Part shown: one piece after another, positions 42,889 through 51,340 of the stretch | Layout of the letters: each line of letters starts with the position of its first letter | How positions within the stretch are numbered: position 1 is the stretch's first letter | Assembly: GCA_038118725.1 (NCBI GenBank) | Contig: JAYOIK010000017.1 | Coordinates: 9,416 to 73,415 of the forward strand | Reading direction: 5' to 3' | From: JADHLJ01 sp038118725 | GTDB lineage: Bacteria; Pseudomonadota; Alphaproteobacteria; Thalassobaculales; Thalassobaculaceae | DNA: 64,000 bases | Notes under the pieces: model-generated | Seen by the model: the letters and a program-made list of their open reading frames with translations, nothing else | Told to the model about the DNA's origin: nothing | Databases searched by the model: none | Translations under genes and position numbers: made by a program

Positions 42889-43791
42889 ATGACGATAAAA
42901 CTGGGTGTTACCCTGCCCCTGGTCGATACGGGCGGCGCGCCGGGATTTGTTCGCGATTTCGCCCAACAGGCCGAGGAACTGGGATATCAAGGTCTGGCGG
43001 TTCCCGATCACGTGCTCGGCGCCAATGTCGAGAACCGCCCGGACTGGGGCAATCGCAACACCTCGGCGGATTTCTTTCACGACCCCTTCGTGCTGTTCGG
43101 GTTTCTGGCGGCGTGCACCAAGACCATCGAGTTCTCGACCCAGGTGATGATCCTGCCCCAGCGCCAGACCGCGCTCGTGGCCAAGCAGTCGGCCTCGCTG
43201 GATGTGCTCTCGGAAGGTCGTTTCCGCTTCGGGATCGGCAGTGGCTGGAACCCGATCGAGTATCAAGCCTTGAACGAGGATTTCACCAATAGGGGCCGAC
43301 GTCTGGCCGAGCAGGTCGATGTGATGCGCAAGCTCTGGGCCGAGCCGCATGTCACTTACAAGGGCGACTATCACGAGATCGACGACGCCGGCATCAACCC
43401 GCTTCCGACCGGGCGGTCGATCCCGCTCTGGTTCGGCGGCCACGACGACCGGATGCTGCGCCGCATCGCCAAATTGGCGGATGGCTGGATCATGCTGGCC
43501 TATCCGCCCGACGACAGCGCGCTCCAGGCCTTCGAGACTCTGCGTGGCTATATCCGCGCCGAAGGCCGGTCGCCCGATGATGTCGGCCTGGAGATCTGGA
43601 CCTCGCTTGGTGATGGCGATGACGAGAAACTGCGCGCTGATTTCAAGTTCTGGAAGGATGCCGGTGTCAGCCATATCACGCTCAACAACTGGTATGGCCG
43701 CCACCCCCACAAGCGCATGGCCGAGCGCGGCGCCGAGGCGCATCTGAAGGCGATGCGGCATTATCGCGCGTTGGTGGATGACCTTCTATAG
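42889..43791 (+). CDS. LLM-class flavin/F420-type oxidoreductase (TIGR03619-like)
   Basis: The 300-residue luciferase-like TIM-barrel protein has IKLGVTLPLVDTG at the start, FSTQVMILPQRQ, FRFGIGSGWNPIEY and PLWFGGHDDRMLRR. This subgroup is usually predicted to use F420, but FMN-dependent relatives exist, and no F420 genes are visible here. The cofactor is therefore open. CGAGGAACC precedes the ATG. It probably shares a transcript with the deacylase. A REP pair lies directly downstream. The substrate is unknown. Confidence 0.78.
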   Translation: MTIKLGVTLPLVDTGGAPGFVRDFAQQAEELGYQGLAVPDHVLGANVENRPDWGNRNTSADFFHDPFVLFGFLAACTKTIEFSTQVMILPQRQTALVAKQSASLDVLSEGRFRFGIGSGWNPIEYQALNEDFTNRGRRLAEQVDVMRKLWAEPHVTYKGDYHEIDDAGINPLPTGRSIPLWFGGHDDRMLRRIAKLADGWIMLAYPPDDSALQAFETLRGYIRAEGRSPDDVGLEIWTSLGDGDDEKLRADFKFWKDAGVSHITLNNWYGRHPHKRMAERGAEAHLKAMRHYRALVDDLL

Positions 43792-43812
43792 GGGGCGAGT
43801 GAAGAGGCGATA

Positions 43813-43854
43813 GACCCTTCGAGACGCGCCTTTCAGGCGCTCTTCGGGGTGAGT
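43813..43854 (-). repeat. REP-like element, copy C (diverged)
   Basis: ACCCTTCGAGAC...GGGGTGAGT keeps both ends of the repeat, but the middle is replaced by an internal hairpin (GCGCCTTTCAGGCGC). It is inverted relative to copy D, 15 bases away. Confidence 0.55.
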
Positions 43855-43868
43855 GTATTTTGTGCGTA

Positions 43869-43912
43869 CTCACCCTGAGGAACGAGCGTCAGCGAGTGTC
43901 TCGAGGGGTCTT
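43869..43912 (+). repeat. REP-like element, copy D
   Basis: ACTCACCCTGAGGAACGAGC...GCGAGTGTCTCGAGGGGT matches copy B with about two changes over 40 bases. It closes the second doublet, immediately upstream of the E1 alpha gene. Confidence 0.65.
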
Positions 43913-43949
43913 TTCCTGGCCCGTTTCAAAACAATAACAGGCTTTAAAG

Positions 43950-44960
43950 ATGGTTGTTGGAGAGACCGAAATCCAAAACGTCGCCCTCTACCGGCGCATG
44001 CGGCTGCTGCGTCGGTTCGAGGAGATGGCCGGTGACCTCGTCCGCGGTGGCGAGATTCAGAGCGCGGTGCATGAATATACCGGCCAGGAGGCGGTCGCGG
44101 TTGGCGTTTGCGCGGCGCTCGGCCCCGATGACGTGATAACCAGCACCCACCGGGGGCATGGCCATATTTTGGCGAAGGGTGGAGACCCGGCGCTTATGCT
44201 GGCGGAACTGCTGGGACGCGAGACCGGTTACAACAAGGGCCGGGGCGGGTCCATGCATATCGCGGATATCGATCTCGGCATCTATGGAGCCAACGGCATC
44301 GTCGGGGCCGGGGCTCCGATGGCCTGCGGGGCGGCTTTCATGTTCAAGACAATGGCGGAGCGTCACGTGGCGGCGCCGTTCTTCGGCGACGGGGCGATGA
44401 ACCAGGGGGTGTTGCTGGAAAGTTTTAACCTCGCGGTCATGTTGCATCTGCCGGTGGTCTTCGTGTGCGAGAACAACGGCTACGCGGTGACCACGCCGAT
44501 CGGTGAGGTCCTGAAGGGCTCGATCCTTGAGCGCGCCGCCGGCTTCGGCCTGGCGGTGGAGGTGGTGGACGGCATGGATGTCCGCGCCGTGCGCGCCGCC
44601 GCGGATCGCGCGGTCAAGCGAGCGCGGGACGGCGGTGGACCGAGCTTCCTTGAATGCGAAACCTGCCGGTTTTCGGTCCATAATGTTTCGGCGGGACCGG
44701 CCTGGCCGGACGAACGCGCCGAGGACGAGCGCGAGGAGGCTCGCGCTCGGGACCCGATCGAGCGTCTCGCGCGGCAATTGATCGAGGAGGGACGGTGGAC
44801 CGCCGACGACCGAGCGCGCGTCGACGCCGAGGTCGAGAGCGAGCTCGAGGGAGGTCTCGGCTTCGCCCGCAATAGCCGGCGCCCCGATCCCGACAGCGCC
44901 TATGATTTCATGTATGCTAGGCCCTATGCCGGTTTGCCGGCGCGGGGGACCGACGGATGA
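43950..44960 (+). CDS. 2-oxoacid/acetoin dehydrogenase E1 component, alpha subunit
   Basis: The 336-residue ThDP protein has the E1-alpha landmarks: HRGHGHILAKGGDP, NKGRGGSMHIAD, the ThDP/Mg motif GDGAMNQGVLLESFNLA, and CENNGYAVTTP. It forms an alpha2beta2 E1 with the next gene product, decarboxylating a 2-oxo acid or cleaving acetoin. Its stop overlaps the beta start by four bases. No cognate E2 gene is adjacent. No good ribosome-binding site precedes the ATG. Resemblance is closest to the acetoin/pyruvate group; substrate is not fixed. Confidence 0.85.
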   Translation: MVVGETEIQNVALYRRMRLLRRFEEMAGDLVRGGEIQSAVHEYTGQEAVAVGVCAALGPDDVITSTHRGHGHILAKGGDPALMLAELLGRETGYNKGRGGSMHIADIDLGIYGANGIVGAGAPMACGAAFMFKTMAERHVAAPFFGDGAMNQGVLLESFNLAVMLHLPVVFVCENNGYAVTTPIGEVLKGSILERAAGFGLAVEVVDGMDVRAVRAAADRAVKRARDGGGPSFLECETCRFSVHNVSAGPAWPDERAEDEREEARARDPIERLARQLIEEGRWTADDRARVDAEVESELEGGLGFARNSRRPDPDSAYDFMYARPYAGLPARGTDG

Positions 44961-45928
44961 GCCGCGCGCTGAACTATGTGGACGCCATTCGCGAGGCGCT
45001 GTTTCAGGCCATGGAAGCGGACCCGTCGGTCTTCATGATCGGCGAGAACATGCGCGCCGGCATCCGGCCTGAATCCCGAGGCCTCTATCAGCAGTTTGGC
45101 GATGACCGGGTGATCGATATGCCGATTTCCGAGGCCGCGTTCACCGGCTTCGCCACCGGCGCGGCGCTGGCCGGCGGACGCGTCATCGTCGAGTTCCAGG
45201 TCTCCTCGTTGATCTATCCGGCCTTTGATCAACTGGTCAATCAGGCGGCCAAGTTGCCCTACATGCTCGGCGGTCAGCGGTTTCTGCCGGTGACCTATCT
45301 GATCATGGGCGCCGGGGCCGGCGGTGGGCGCGCCGGACAGCATTCCGACAACCCCTATCCGTACTTTCTGCACGCCGGGATAAAATCGGTGTTTCCAACC
45401 ACGCCGGCGGACGCGAAATCCCTGATGCTGGCCGCCATCGCCGAGGATGACCCGGTCGCGGTCTTCGCGCCGGTCGGGGTGTACGGAACCAAGGGGCCGG
45501 TCCCCGAGGAGCCTGTCCTGGCGCCGCTCGGCCGAGGCGTGGTCCGCCGCCCCGGCGCCGACGTGACGGTTGTCGCCGGCGGCCCGCACGCGCTACAAGC
45601 CGTCGCGCTGGCCGAAAACCTCAAGGACGAGGGGATATCGGTCGAAGTCTGGGACCCGCTATCCCTACTGCCGCTGGACAAGGCGGGGCTTGAGGCTTCG
45701 GTGAACAAGACCGGCCGGTTGGTGATCTTCGATGATTCCAACCGCACCTGCGGTTTCGCCGCCGAGATCGCTGGGCTGGCGGCGGAACGCTGCTTTCACG
45801 CGCTCAAGGCGCCGATCAAGCGGGTAACCCGCGCCGATGTCGTGATCCCCTACAGCGCCCCAATCGAGACCGAGGTTCTCGCCACGGTCGACCGTCTGGA
45901 GGCGGCGGTGCGCGCGGTGATGGGGTAG
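44957..45928 (+). CDS. 2-oxoacid/acetoin dehydrogenase E1 component, beta subunit
   Basis: The 323-residue transketolase-like beta subunit has ALNYVDAIREALFQAME at the start, MPISEAAFTGFATGAAL (ThDP-contacting Glu), and a C-terminal transketolase domain with VWDPLSLLPLD. The loop usually reading GHHSQ is GQHSDNPY, a notable change near the active site. Its translation is coupled to the alpha gene. Electron acceptor chemistry requires E2 and E3 from elsewhere, or a different mechanism. Confidence 0.85.
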   Translation: MSRALNYVDAIREALFQAMEADPSVFMIGENMRAGIRPESRGLYQQFGDDRVIDMPISEAAFTGFATGAALAGGRVIVEFQVSSLIYPAFDQLVNQAAKLPYMLGGQRFLPVTYLIMGAGAGGGRAGQHSDNPYPYFLHAGIKSVFPTTPADAKSLMLAAIAEDDPVAVFAPVGVYGTKGPVPEEPVLAPLGRGVVRRPGADVTVVAGGPHALQAVALAENLKDEGISVEVWDPLSLLPLDKAGLEASVNKTGRLVIFDDSNRTCGFAAEIAGLAAERCFHALKAPIKRVTRADVVIPYSAPIETEVLATVDRLEAAVRAVMG

Positions 45929-45938
45929 GCCGCCGCGC

Positions 45939-46349
45939 CTAAGGCAACGGCTTGTCGGTCACCGCGATGCCCTCGATCTCGATCAGCAGACCATCGACCG
46001 CCAACCCCTCGATGCCGAGCAGCGTGTTGGTGGGCTGGTTGCCTTCGGGAAAGAACTCACCTATCACGCCGATAATCCCCTCGAGTTGGCTTTGGTGGTA
46101 GTTCACGACATAGGTGTTGATCTTGACCATGTCGGTCATCGCCCCGCCGGCGGCCTCGACATTGCGCTTCAGGTTTTCCAGTGCCTGGCGGGCCTGGGCC
46201 ACGACATCGCCGCGCCCGACGATGTTGCGATCCTTGTCAAAGGCTATTTGCCCGGCCAGATAGATGGTGCGACCGCCCTCGGCGGAAACCGCGTGCATGT
46301 AGTTCTTCGGTGTGGGGGAGCCTGCGGGATTGATGCGGGTGATTTTCAC
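45939..46349 (-). CDS. RidA/YjgF family protein, probably not a canonical imine deaminase
   Basis: The 136-residue Rid-fold protein shows IYLAGQIAFD and QARQALENLKRNVEAAGG, the trimer-forming core, and Glu in the EIEGIAV end. The Arg that binds the substrate carboxylate in RidA is not present where expected; that loop reads NQPTNTLLGIEGL. It therefore belongs to the Rid groups without proven 2-aminoacrylate deaminase activity. A GTG start at 46349 is supported by AAAGGA upstream; an ATG 15 bases earlier is possible. It converges on the E1 beta gene. Confidence 0.75.
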   Translation of the reverse strand: MKITRINPAGSPTPKNYMHAVSAEGGRTIYLAGQIAFDKDRNIVGRGDVVAQARQALENLKRNVEAAGGAMTDMVKINTYVVNYHQSQLEGIIGVIGEFFPEGNQPTNTLLGIEGLAVDGLLIEIEGIAVTDKPLP

Positions 46350-46551
46350 GGCGGATCCTTTCATGGGGGATGGCATTGACGCGATCAGCCTAACCACCAT
46401 TGATAACGACGTCGACGCGATCCACTAGCGAGACCATCACGATCAAGGTTTCCGAGCCCCTGGTGTCGGCTTCGTTTGACGGCGGGCCGGAATTGTTTTG
46501 TGTTGGACGGATCGTCCCGCGCGGGCGGACTATCTAAATCGACGGGATCCC

Positions 46552-47655
46552 ATGGCACTGTCACCCAAAAGACGTGGAATGTTGAAATGGCTGACCCTGT
46601 TGTCGGTCGTCGGACTGTTGGGATTCGGCTCCTATGAGTTGTTTCACTGGTTCACCCATGTCTATGAATTCGATGCGCGGATACGCACCGACCTGACCCG
46701 GATCTCCAGCCGGGTCAACGGCACCATCGAGACCATCGAGGTGGCCGAGGGTGATCGAGTCGCCAAGGATGATGTTCTAGTCACCATGAAGGCCGGGGCG
46801 GTGCGACAAAGGATCGAAGCCTTGAAGGCCGATGTCGCCGGGGCGTCCGCCGAGGCGGATCGTCTTACGGCTGAAAAGCAGGCGCTGGAGGCGGATCTCG
46901 ATGCCCGGACGGCGACCAAGCGGGAACTGGTTCGGGCCCTTGAGGTTGAGCGCGGGGCGCTGATCGACCGGCACGAGCTCGCCAAGAAAAAACTCAAGCG
47001 CACGACCTTCTTGGTTTCCAGGAAGCTAACGTCGGAGCAGGCGCTGGAGGATGACCAGGACAAGGTGCTTGATCTGGCGGGCCAGGTGAGCGTCGCCAGC
47101 GCGCGGGTTCAAGTCGCCAAGCGCGAGATCGCCGAGATCGAGGCCGAGCGCTCCGAGGTCATGGTGCTGGACGAGGCGATCAAGATCGCGCGTATCGAGG
47201 CGCGGCGACTGGAAGCGCAGATCAAGGAGCAGGAAGTCGATCTCGACGAGCGGGTCATCCGCAGCCCGATCGACGGGGTGGTCGACCGGATCTTCAAGAA
47301 TGTCGGCGAGTATGTCGAGGACGCCGACGAGCTGCTGATCGTGCACGATCCCGACAACATCTGGATCGAGGCGAATATCGCCGAGGATCAGATCCGCCAT
47401 CTAGCGGTTGGCCAGCCGGTTCGGGTCGATCTCGACGCCTATCCCTTCGAGACCTTCCGCGGCGAGGTGATCGGCATATCGATGGTAACCGTCGCGGATC
47501 TGGCCATGGGCGGCACCGAAAGCACGGCGAAATCGATCAAATCGACCCAGAAGATCCCGGTTCGGATCAAGCTGCTCGACCCGCCGCCGCTTACCGCGCC
47601 GGGGATGCTGGTCGAGGTCAATATCCAGATCCGTGACAAGGCCTCGCTGCCGTGA
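46552..47655 (+). CDS. HlyD/EmrA-type membrane fusion protein
   Basis: The 367-residue adaptor has one N-terminal transmembrane helix (LTLLSVVGLLGFGSYELF), a lipoyl-like half (SRVNGTIETIEVAEGDRVAK), and a long coiled-coil hairpin (about residues 80-220, rich in Glu, Lys and Ala). The second lipoyl half (RSPIDGVVDRIFKNVGEYV) precedes a beta-barrel. It should span the periplasm and couple an inner-membrane transporter to an outer-membrane channel. The following MFS gene overlaps its stop by four bases. No outer-membrane TolC gene is present. The 150-bp upstream gap shows no clear control element. Confidence 0.85.
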   Translation: MALSPKRRGMLKWLTLLSVVGLLGFGSYELFHWFTHVYEFDARIRTDLTRISSRVNGTIETIEVAEGDRVAKDDVLVTMKAGAVRQRIEALKADVAGASAEADRLTAEKQALEADLDARTATKRELVRALEVERGALIDRHELAKKKLKRTTFLVSRKLTSEQALEDDQDKVLDLAGQVSVASARVQVAKREIAEIEAERSEVMVLDEAIKIARIEARRLEAQIKEQEVDLDERVIRSPIDGVVDRIFKNVGEYVEDADELLIVHDPDNIWIEANIAEDQIRHLAVGQPVRVDLDAYPFETFRGEVIGISMVTVADLAMGGTESTAKSIKSTQKIPVRIKLLDPPPLTAPGMLVEVNIQIRDKASLP

Positions 47656-49016
47656 ACATGGACAAGTTCGATTGGCGGGTGGTGCTGGCGTTGGCCACCT
47701 CGTCGATGCTGCTCCAACAAGCTCTGGCCTATGTCTGTCAGATCGTCATGCCGTTCCTGGCCGACCGGATCGCCGAGGAGTTCGGGATTTCCCGCGCCTG
47801 GCTAGGGCTTTATCTGTTCATCCAGAACATCGCGGCGATTGCCGCGGCGATGGGGTGCGGCGCGCTGATCGTCAAGCTGGGACCGCTTCGGATCAGCCAG
47901 ATTTGCCTGATCTTCATGGGCGGTAGCCTGTTCGTGATCGCCACCGGCATGCTGTGGTTGTATCCGGTGGCCGCGATCCTGCTCGGCGCCGCCTCGGTCT
48001 CAACCCCCGCGAGCTCGCACATTCTGGCGCGGTTCTGCCCGCCGCGCCTGGCGCCGCTGATCTTCTCGGTCAAGCAGACCGGGGTGCCGGTGGGCGCGCT
48101 GATCGGCGGCTTGCTGATCCCGGCCTTGCTGGGCCTCGGGCTCTACAGCGCCACCTTGCGCCAATCGATCCATCTCGACGCCTTCGGCACCTCCTTCGTT
48201 TGTGGCCTGCTGGTTTATTCGGTCGCGCTCATGCTTCAGCCCCTGCGCGCGCATTTCGATTCCGACCGCAAGCCAGACACCAAGTTCAGCGTCTCCGGAG
48301 CGGCGCAGACCATGCGGATCGTCGTCCATGACGCCAAGTTGCGCGACCTGGCTTTCCTGTCCTTCGCGCTGGGCGGGCTGCAATCGATCTGGTCCGGGTT
48401 TTTCATCCTCTTTTTGATCGACCGGCTGGACTACACGGAACTGGAGGCCGGAACCGCCTTCGCCATCGCCAGCGTGACGGCGATCTTCGCCCGCATTCTC
48501 TGGGGTTATCTCGGAAGCACGATCCTTTCGCCGCGTTTGGTCCTGGGCACGCTCTGTGTCTTTGCCGCGGTATCGGCGATCCTGACCGGCTTTTACGGTT
48601 CCGGATGGAGCCTGAACGCGATCATCGCGGTCGCCATCGTCTACAACATCACCTCGCTCAGCTGGCACGGCGTGCTGTTGGCCGAGACCGCGCGGCTGGC
48701 GCCCGAGGGGCATGTCGGTGGGATTACCGGCGGGGTGCTGGCCTTCACCTCGGTCGCCATGATGATCTATCCGGCGATCTATGGCGGGTTGCTGGCGATT
48801 ACCGATTCCTACGGCGTCGGCTTTATCCTGGCGGCGGGGCCGGCGATGTTCTGCGCCATCGTGTTCTACAACGAGCCGCTCGAAGGGTCCTGGACCGGCA
48901 CGATCCTGCGTGGTCTCGGCTGGGTGCTCCATCCCGCGCGGCTCGCCGCGTTCTGTCTGTTGACCCTGGCTTCGGTCGCCGGGGCGGCGGTGTTGGTGTA
49001 TCGGGGCCTGGTCTGA
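47652..49016 (+). CDS. 12-helix MFS transporter paired with the HlyD protein
   Basis: The 454-residue membrane protein appears to have about 12 helices. It has MFS-type GxLxD-like loops (ALIVKLGPLRIS), LARFCPPRLAPLIFSVKQTG after helix 4, and a second-half repeat with ILWGYLGSTILSPR. EmrAB systems normally pair HlyD proteins with 14-helix DHA2 pumps, so this shorter partner is unusual. GTG at 47652 overlaps the HlyD stop and has AAGG ten bases upstream; ATG 47658 is an alternative. The substrate is unknown. Confidence 0.78.
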   Translation: MNMDKFDWRVVLALATSSMLLQQALAYVCQIVMPFLADRIAEEFGISRAWLGLYLFIQNIAAIAAAMGCGALIVKLGPLRISQICLIFMGGSLFVIATGMLWLYPVAAILLGAASVSTPASSHILARFCPPRLAPLIFSVKQTGVPVGALIGGLLIPALLGLGLYSATLRQSIHLDAFGTSFVCGLLVYSVALMLQPLRAHFDSDRKPDTKFSVSGAAQTMRIVVHDAKLRDLAFLSFALGGLQSIWSGFFILFLIDRLDYTELEAGTAFAIASVTAIFARILWGYLGSTILSPRLVLGTLCVFAAVSAILTGFYGSGWSLNAIIAVAIVYNITSLSWHGVLLAETARLAPEGHVGGITGGVLAFTSVAMMIYPAIYGGLLAITDSYGVGFILAAGPAMFCAIVFYNEPLEGSWTGTILRGLGWVLHPARLAAFCLLTLASVAGAAVLVYRGLV

Positions 49017-49118
49017 TAGCGGCGCGACCGGGTGGGCCGGCGAAGGTTGCCGAGACGTCCCCGGACCTGTATCAAATCCGAAACCCACCCCCGACAATCT
49101 CATGCAAGGAACGGATCG

Positions 49119-49400
49119 ATGGCAAGCGCGACCGCGAGACATATTCTGGTTGATAGCGAGGAGTTCTGCGAGGAGCTCAAGAACAAGATTGCCGGCGGCG
49201 AGGATTTCGGCGCCCTGGCGAAAGAGCATTCTTCCTGCCCGTCCGGCGCCAGCGGTGGAGATCTCGGCTCCTTCGGTCCCGGCATGATGGTCCCCGAGTT
49301 TGACCGCGTCGTGTTCAGCGCGCCAGTGAACGAGGTGCAGGGTCCGGTGAAGACTCAGTTCGGCTATCACCTGCTGGAAGTCACCAGCCGGACCGACTGA
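49119..49400 (+). CDS. Parvulin-type peptidyl-prolyl isomerase
   Basis: The 93-residue stand-alone parvulin domain has TARHILVDSEEFCEEL at the start, FGALAKEHSSCPSGASGGDL in the middle and FGYHLLEVTSR at the end, matching PpiC. It lacks a signal peptide, so it works in the cytosol, catalysing cis-trans isomerisation of proline bonds. AAGGAA lies ten bases before the ATG. It has its own spacing and no obvious operon partner; the hydroxyproline epimerase gene converges from the right. Confidence 0.9.
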   Translation: MASATARHILVDSEEFCEELKNKIAGGEDFGALAKEHSSCPSGASGGDLGSFGPGMMVPEFDRVVFSAPVNEVQGPVKTQFGYHLLEVTSRTD

Positions 49401-49407
49401 CCCGCCG

Positions 49408-50409
49408 TCAGACCACCACGAAGCCGTGCGCGTAGGGGTCTCGGTCGTCGATGAAGATCGTGTTGAGCCCGGTGATCCGGGCCCAACCCTGGACCGAGGG
49501 GATGATCGCCTGGTGATTGGCGACCGTCGCGTCCGCCTCGACCTTGCCGATGAACTGGCTGCCGATAATGCTCTCGTGCACGAAGCGGTCGCCGACGCTC
49601 AATCGGCCACGCGCCGCCAATTGCGCCATCCTGGCCGAGGTGCCGGTGCCGCAGGGCGAGCGGTCGATCGCCTTGTCGCCGTAATAGACCGCGTTGCGGG
49701 CATCGGCGCCGGGCGTGGTCGGTTTGCCGGTCCACATGATGTGCGAAAGCCCCTGGATCGCCGGCTCGTCGGGATGTGTGAACGTGTAGGCCTCGTTCAT
49801 CGCTCGGCGCAGCTCGCGGGCCATGTCGACCAGTTCCGAGGCCTTGTAATCCGCCATGTCGGGGAAATTCTCCTGTGGCTCGACAATGGCGTAGAAGTTG
49901 CCGCCATAGGCCACGTCGACCTTCAGGCTTCCCAGATGCGGCGAGGTAACCTCCAGGTCGCGGGAATGCAGGAACGAGGCGACATTGGTCAACTTCACCC
50001 AGTCCACATGCTCGCCGTCCATGCCGTATTCGGCGACGATGCGACCGGCCGGCGCGTCCAGAATCAGGCGACCCGGCGTCGCCGGTTGAGCGAGGCCGCG
50101 CTCTATCGCGACGGTGACGGTGCCGATGGTGCCATGTCCGCACATCGGCAGGCAGCCGGAAGTCTCGATGAAAAGAATTCCGGCGTCGCAGTCATCGCGT
50201 GTCGGCGGCATCAGGATCGAGCCGGACATCATGTCGTGGCCGCGCGGCTCATACATCAGACCGGTTCGGATCCAGTCCAGATTCTCTTGAAAATATGCGC
50301 GCCTTTCAATGGCACTGGCGCCGGGCAGGGACGGCGCGCCGCCGGCCACGACCCGCACCGGATTGCCGCAGGTATGCGCGTCAACGCAGAAAAAGGTCCG
50401 ACTTGCCAT
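49408..50409 (-). CDS. 4-hydroxyproline 2-epimerase (proline racemase family)
   Basis: The 333-residue proline racemase-fold enzyme has both catalytic cysteines: Cys90 (MCGHGT) and Cys253 (SPCGTGTSA). The two-Cys pair indicates epimerase or racemase activity, whereas trans-3-hydroxyproline dehydratases have Thr at the second site. Typical role: conversion of trans-4-hydroxy-L-proline to cis-4-hydroxy-D-proline for catabolism. The oxidase and deaminase genes of that pathway are not adjacent. GGGGAGG five bases before the ATG fixes the start at 50409. Two tandem hairpin repeats lie just upstream. Confidence 0.85.
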   Translation of the reverse strand: MASRTFFCVDAHTCGNPVRVVAGGAPSLPGASAIERRAYFQENLDWIRTGLMYEPRGHDMMSGSILMPPTRDDCDAGILFIETSGCLPMCGHGTIGTVTVAIERGLAQPATPGRLILDAPAGRIVAEYGMDGEHVDWVKLTNVASFLHSRDLEVTSPHLGSLKVDVAYGGNFYAIVEPQENFPDMADYKASELVDMARELRRAMNEAYTFTHPDEPAIQGLSHIMWTGKPTTPGADARNAVYYGDKAIDRSPCGTGTSARMAQLAARGRLSVGDRFVHESIIGSQFIGKVEADATVANHQAIIPSVQGWARITGLNTIFIDDRDPYAHGFVVV

Positions 50410-50427
50410 GAGGCCTCCCCATGCTGC

Positions 50428-50485
50428 TCTCGGGCGTGGCGAAAAAACGCCCCCCACGCCGTTCTCGGGCGTGGCGAAAAAACGC
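50428..50485 (-). repeat. Two 23-bp direct repeats forming leader hairpins
   Basis: The unit TCTCGGGCGTGGCGAAAAAACGC occurs at 50428-50450 and 50463-50485, offset by 35 bases. GGCGTGG (50434-50440) pairs with CCACGCC (50454-50460). The block lies directly upstream of the epimerase ribosome-binding site, so it would be in its mRNA leader. Confidence 0.6.
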
Positions 50486-50578
50486 TTGAGTGTACCTTTT
50501 CGCCTTCGGATTGCCATCCTTTCGCCCAGACTTTAGGTTTCCCTGGCCGCCATCGTTAACCAATCTGGAGACCGTTTC

Positions 50579-51295
50579 ATGCGGCCTGTAACTTTTTTGA
50601 CGCCCGGCGGAATTCTCAATGCCGTGATGCTCGGCGCGTTTGTCCTGTTCGGCGCGGCGCGGGCGGAGGCGCAAGTTCAACCCCGCCACGACGAGATTGT
50701 GCTGGAATTGTCGGCCGAGGAATGGGTCGAAACCAAGACCGCGCGAGTCGTGATCGCGGTGGATCTGGCGATCGGCGCCGGACAGTTCGGACAGGCGCGG
50801 GCGGAGGTGGAGGGCGATCTTCGGGCGATCTCGCCCAAGGGCGAATGGCGGCTCACCCAGTTCAACAAACTGCGCGACGAAGCCGGATACGAGCGGTGGC
50901 GGATGCTGGCCGAGGCGCGTCTTCCCGACAAGGTGCTCTCTTCCCTCGGCGCGACGGTGAAGAACGTTAGCCGGTCGGGCCGCGCGTTTCATATTCAGGC
51001 GATCGACTACACCCCCACCCTGGTGGAGCGCGAGGCGGCGCGGGCGTCCTTGCGTGCGCGGCTCTACGCCGAGGCGGGTCGCGAGGTCGCCGCTATCAAC
51101 AAGGCCTTTCCGGGCCGTGGTTTTCGTATCGGGCATATCGACTTCACCGGCCAAGTCATGATGGGGCGTCCGATGATGGACAGCGCGCGGACCACCCGCG
51201 TGATGGCGGCGCAGGCCAAGTCGGCGCCGGCGACGGCGGTGGCCGAGAAGCTTGTCGTCGATGCCCGTGTTATCTTGGCCGCCAAGGCACCATAA
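50579..51295 (+). CDS. Periplasmic SIMPL (DUF541)-like protein
   Basis: The 238-residue protein has a signal peptide (ILNAVMLGAFVLFGAARAEA). The mature part resembles SIMPL-domain proteins, with an early strand VETKTARVVIAVDLAI and a helix REAARASLRARLYAEAGREV. Such proteins are periplasmic or surface-associated and their biochemical role is poorly defined. GGAG precedes the ATG by eight bases. The match is weak and based on overall layout. The SDR gene follows after 45 bases with its own ribosome-binding site. Confidence 0.55.
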   Translation: MRPVTFLTPGGILNAVMLGAFVLFGAARAEAQVQPRHDEIVLELSAEEWVETKTARVVIAVDLAIGAGQFGQARAEVEGDLRAISPKGEWRLTQFNKLRDEAGYERWRMLAEARLPDKVLSSLGATVKNVSRSGRAFHIQAIDYTPTLVEREAARASLRARLYAEAGREVAAINKAFPGRGFRIGHIDFTGQVMMGRPMMDSARTTRVMAAQAKSAPATAVAEKLVVDARVILAAKAP

Positions 51296-51340
51296 ACCTT
51301 CCATCCGCCGCGATGGCGGAATTGATCCGAGGAGAAGCGC

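Noticed and set aside
42889..43791. F420-dependent assignment for the LLM oxidoreductase as evidence that the pterin-like cluster makes F420
   Set aside because: No CofC, CofD, CofE or FO synthase gene is in the window, and LLM proteins may use FMN.
41661..43912. CRISPR-like repeats
   Set aside because: The four copies are inverted pairs of ~40 bp without regular spacers; they fit REP-type elements instead.
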